From Anaerolineaceae bacterium (lineage in GTDB: Bacteria > Chloroflexota > Anaerolineae > Aggregatilineales > Phototrophicaceae), in the NCBI GenBank assembly GCA_020634165.1, contig JACKCF010000004.1, positions 148,008-212,007 on the forward strand: a stretch of DNA of 64,000 bases, written 5' to 3'. Of this stretch, positions 62,591 to 64,000 are shown one piece after another (within the stretch, counting starts at the first letter, position 1; each line of letters opens with the position of its first letter). Below the pieces are notes generated by a model. It ran no database searches and had not been told where the DNA came from. It saw nothing but the letters and a program-made list of their open reading frames with translations. The translations under genes were made by a program, and so were the position numbers.

Positions 62591-63496
62591 TCAGTCGGAA
62601 AAACGATCACGAAATTCCGTATCGCCCATATCGGCATGCCACTCATCGGGGAAAGCATCCGACATGCGCGTGACCAGCCCCCCTGCCAGATCACGGGCAA
62701 TGCGCTCAAGTAAATTGGGCTGGACCCATGTGGCGGCATCGACCTGGACAGCCACCGCACCACTTTCCAGATAGTCACGCGCATCATCAATGCTGTGGAT
62801 GCCACCTGCGCCAATAATGGGGATATCCGGCAGGCGTTCATGCAGGACCTGTACCATGTATAGGGCAATCGGCTTGACGAGCGGCCCATACACACGGCCC
62901 TGGACCAGCTTTCCAGACGCTTTATCACGGGCAGTCCCGCGCGGTGGTGCAGCCACGACCAGCGCACCCGCACCGGCTTCTGCAACAGGCTGGGCAATTT
63001 CAAAGGCATCCCCAATCGGCAAGCGGACGATGACAGGCTTTTCCAGCGCACCGCGAACAGCAGCCGTCGTCAAATGCTGCGCATCTTCCCAGGAAATATC
63101 ATCGGGCAGGCCCAGTTCAATAGCGGCGACACTTTCAGCATGGTCGAGCATTTCAGCGGATTTACGCACATCTTCTGTGCTGGTCGCTACCAGATGTACG
63201 ATCACCGGGCAGGGAATCGCACCCCAAACCTGGCTGTATTCACGCAGCACTTTTTTGAGGCCGACATTGGGCAACCCCGTGTGCATCAATACCCCGGCAT
63301 CAAGCGGAACGACGCGCTGGCCCGCCGCTGGCGACCAGGGCTGATACGTCACCGGATTGGTAACAATCGCCCCCAGCTTGTCATAATTGAGCAGACCGCG
63401 ATAAACACTGCCAAAGCCAAATGTCCCTGCGGCAGGCATCACCGGGGAGGAAATAAAAAGCGCATTTTTGCCGGGGCGGGTTATCGAAATAGGCAT
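62591..63496 (-). CDS. dihydroorotate dehydrogenase-like FMN protein (PyrD-like)
   Basis: 301 residues from the ATG at 63496; the frame is open to a GTG at 63526. The TIM-barrel opening (SSPVMPAAGTFGFGSVYRG) and the late IPIIGAGGIHSIDDARDYLESGA FMN-phosphate site are DHODH-like. Yet where class 1 enzymes have the lysine in TKT it has TNP (residues 46-48), and where they have NxSCPN it reads ELGLPDD (127-133), with no cysteine. So it may not be a true dihydroorotate dehydrogenase. A PyrK-like gene lies upstream, 88 bp away. Confidence 0.7.
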   Translation of the reverse strand: MPISITRPGKNALFISSPVMPAAGTFGFGSVYRGLLNYDKLGAIVTNPVTYQPWSPAAGQRVVPLDAGVLMHTGLPNVGLKKVLREYSQVWGAIPCPVIVHLVATSTEDVRKSAEMLDHAESVAAIELGLPDDISWEDAQHLTTAAVRGALEKPVIVRLPIGDAFEIAQPVAEAGAGALVVAAPPRGTARDKASGKLVQGRVYGPLVKPIALYMVQVLHERLPDIPIIGAGGIHSIDDARDYLESGAVAVQVDAATWVQPNLLERIARDLAGGLVTRMSDAFPDEWHADMGDTEFRDRFSD

Positions 63497-63584
63497 CGGG
63501 CTGGCCTGCGAATTATTGGCTGACACAGCCCCGATTATGGCTCAGTCCCGCCATTCGTACAATGTGCGAGCACCATTAGCCGAG

Positions 63585-64000
63585 TTAATCCAGGCGGACA
63601 TCGAGTAAATCAAAGGCAGGGCCATCGGTACAGGCCAGACGTGGACGAGCACTATTCGACATTCTCAGAGCACAGGCGAAGCAGGCACCCGTTCCGCAGA
63701 CGGTCGTCGGTTGGAAGATGCCATAAGCAAAATACTGCGGGATGACCATTTTGCGTTCTAGCAATAATTCGCGAATCTCCTGGAAATGACGCAGTTCATC
63801 ATCAGGCGCAACGACCGCAAATAACTGGTCTGCCCAGCCAATCGTCATCACCTGTTCTGGCCAGTCGAGGCCATCTTCGCCGCGAATCACCTCCACCTCC
63901 GCCGAGAGATGGTCCGTGCTGTACTCACGGGCACTGCCCAGCAACACCAGCGTCACACTAAGCTGATTGCGCAACAGCCAGGTCAGCATGATCGTCAGTG
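63585..64000 (-). CDS. PyrK-like iron-sulfur electron-transfer subunit (truncated by window edge)
   Basis: Only the C-terminal part is inside the window; the frame stays open to position 64000, and families of this type are about 250 residues, so the start lies beyond. The 2Fe-2S ligands are visible: C-GTGA-C-FA-C-AL ... C-TDGPAFD (TVCGTGACFACALRM and RLACTDGPAF). PyrK-type proteins carry electrons from NADH to PyrD. Pairs with the PyrD-like gene downstream. Confidence 0.85.
   Translation of the reverse strand, partial: LTIMLTWLLRNQLSVTLVLLGSAREYSTDHLSAEVEVIRGEDGLDWPEQVMTIGWADQLFAVVAPDDELRHFQEIRELLLERKMVIPQYFAYGIFQPTTVCGTGACFACALRMSNSARPRLACTDGPAFDLLDVRLD

Noticed and set aside
1..64000. CRISPR array, transposon or prophage
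   Set aside because: No direct-repeat arrays, transposase or integrase-like proteins, or att-like repeats were seen; the tail-tube-like gene is alone.

Overview
The window looks like ordinary chromosome of a free-living bacterium, most likely a member of the Chloroflexota (Anaerolineae or a relative). That placement is inference, from a mix of features: many FHA-domain proteins, a PknB-type kinase fused to a NACHT ATPase, a PspC protein, a Thermus-type isocitrate dehydrogenase with a C-terminal extension, a Gram-positive-style LexA box (GAAC-N4-GTTC), small STAS-like paralogues, and no outer-membrane or LPS genes. Composition is near 53% GC. Genes are mostly single or in pairs, on both strands. 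I see no rRNA, CRISPR array, transposase or prophage block. The only RNA gene I recognise is one tRNA-Ser(GGA).

Layout. 1-5.1 kb: envelope and regulatory proteins (truncated secreted protein, beta-propeller protein, PspC protein, FHA protein, bactofilin-like membrane protein). 5.2-12.4 kb: flippase-like membrane protein, FAD oxidoreductase, alpha/beta hydrolase, DUF4272 protein, UDP-glucose dehydrogenase and an MpaB-like oxygenase; the first two look like surface glycan or lipid functions. 12.3-20.3 kb: STAS-like protein, kinase-NACHT membrane fusion, dienelactone hydrolase, MFS transporter, a TIR protein next to an NTP pyrophosphohydrolase, and a small TfoX/YjbR-like gene behind a promoter with palindromic operators. 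20.3-21.1 kb: a gene-free AT-rich gap with an orphan terminator. 21-31 kb: DUF3267 protease-like protein, glycosyltransferase, secreted hydrolase, EEP nuclease/phosphatase, an operon of a TAXI-type binding protein and a glutamate-receptor-like K+ channel, AEC and LysE transporters, an isolated phage-tail-tube-like protein, and the tRNA. 31-41.6 kb: site-2 protease, ammonium transporter, PH-domain protein, class B penicillin-binding protein, DUF1028 protein, isocitrate dehydrogenase, VOC and macro-domain proteins.

41.8-50.4 kb: three tandem STAS-like paralogues, HAD-IIA phosphatase, lexA with a clear self-regulatory box, an Imm5-like protein, a beta-lactamase-fold protein, endonuclease V, MoaB and a SWIM protein with a degenerate second repeat. 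50.7-64 kb: two oligopeptide-type ABC ATPases, two related membrane proteins, an FHA-TM-SH3 protein, a PstS-like protein with C-terminal repeats, sugar isomerase, methyltransferase, peptidase E, another STAS-like protein, AcpS, a double-FHA protein, and a PyrD/PyrK-like pair running off the right end.

Functional themes: phospho-signalling (one Ser/Thr kinase and three FHA proteins), envelope sensing (PspC, SH3b, PBP, site-2 protease), and the SOS response (lexA plus a second GAAC-N4-GTTC site in front of an unrelated gene). The most unusual items are the kinase-NACHT fusion, the TIR/NTP-pyrophosphohydrolase pair, the ligand-gated channel operon, the lone tail-tube-like protein, and the PyrD-like protein lacking the canonical active-site residues.
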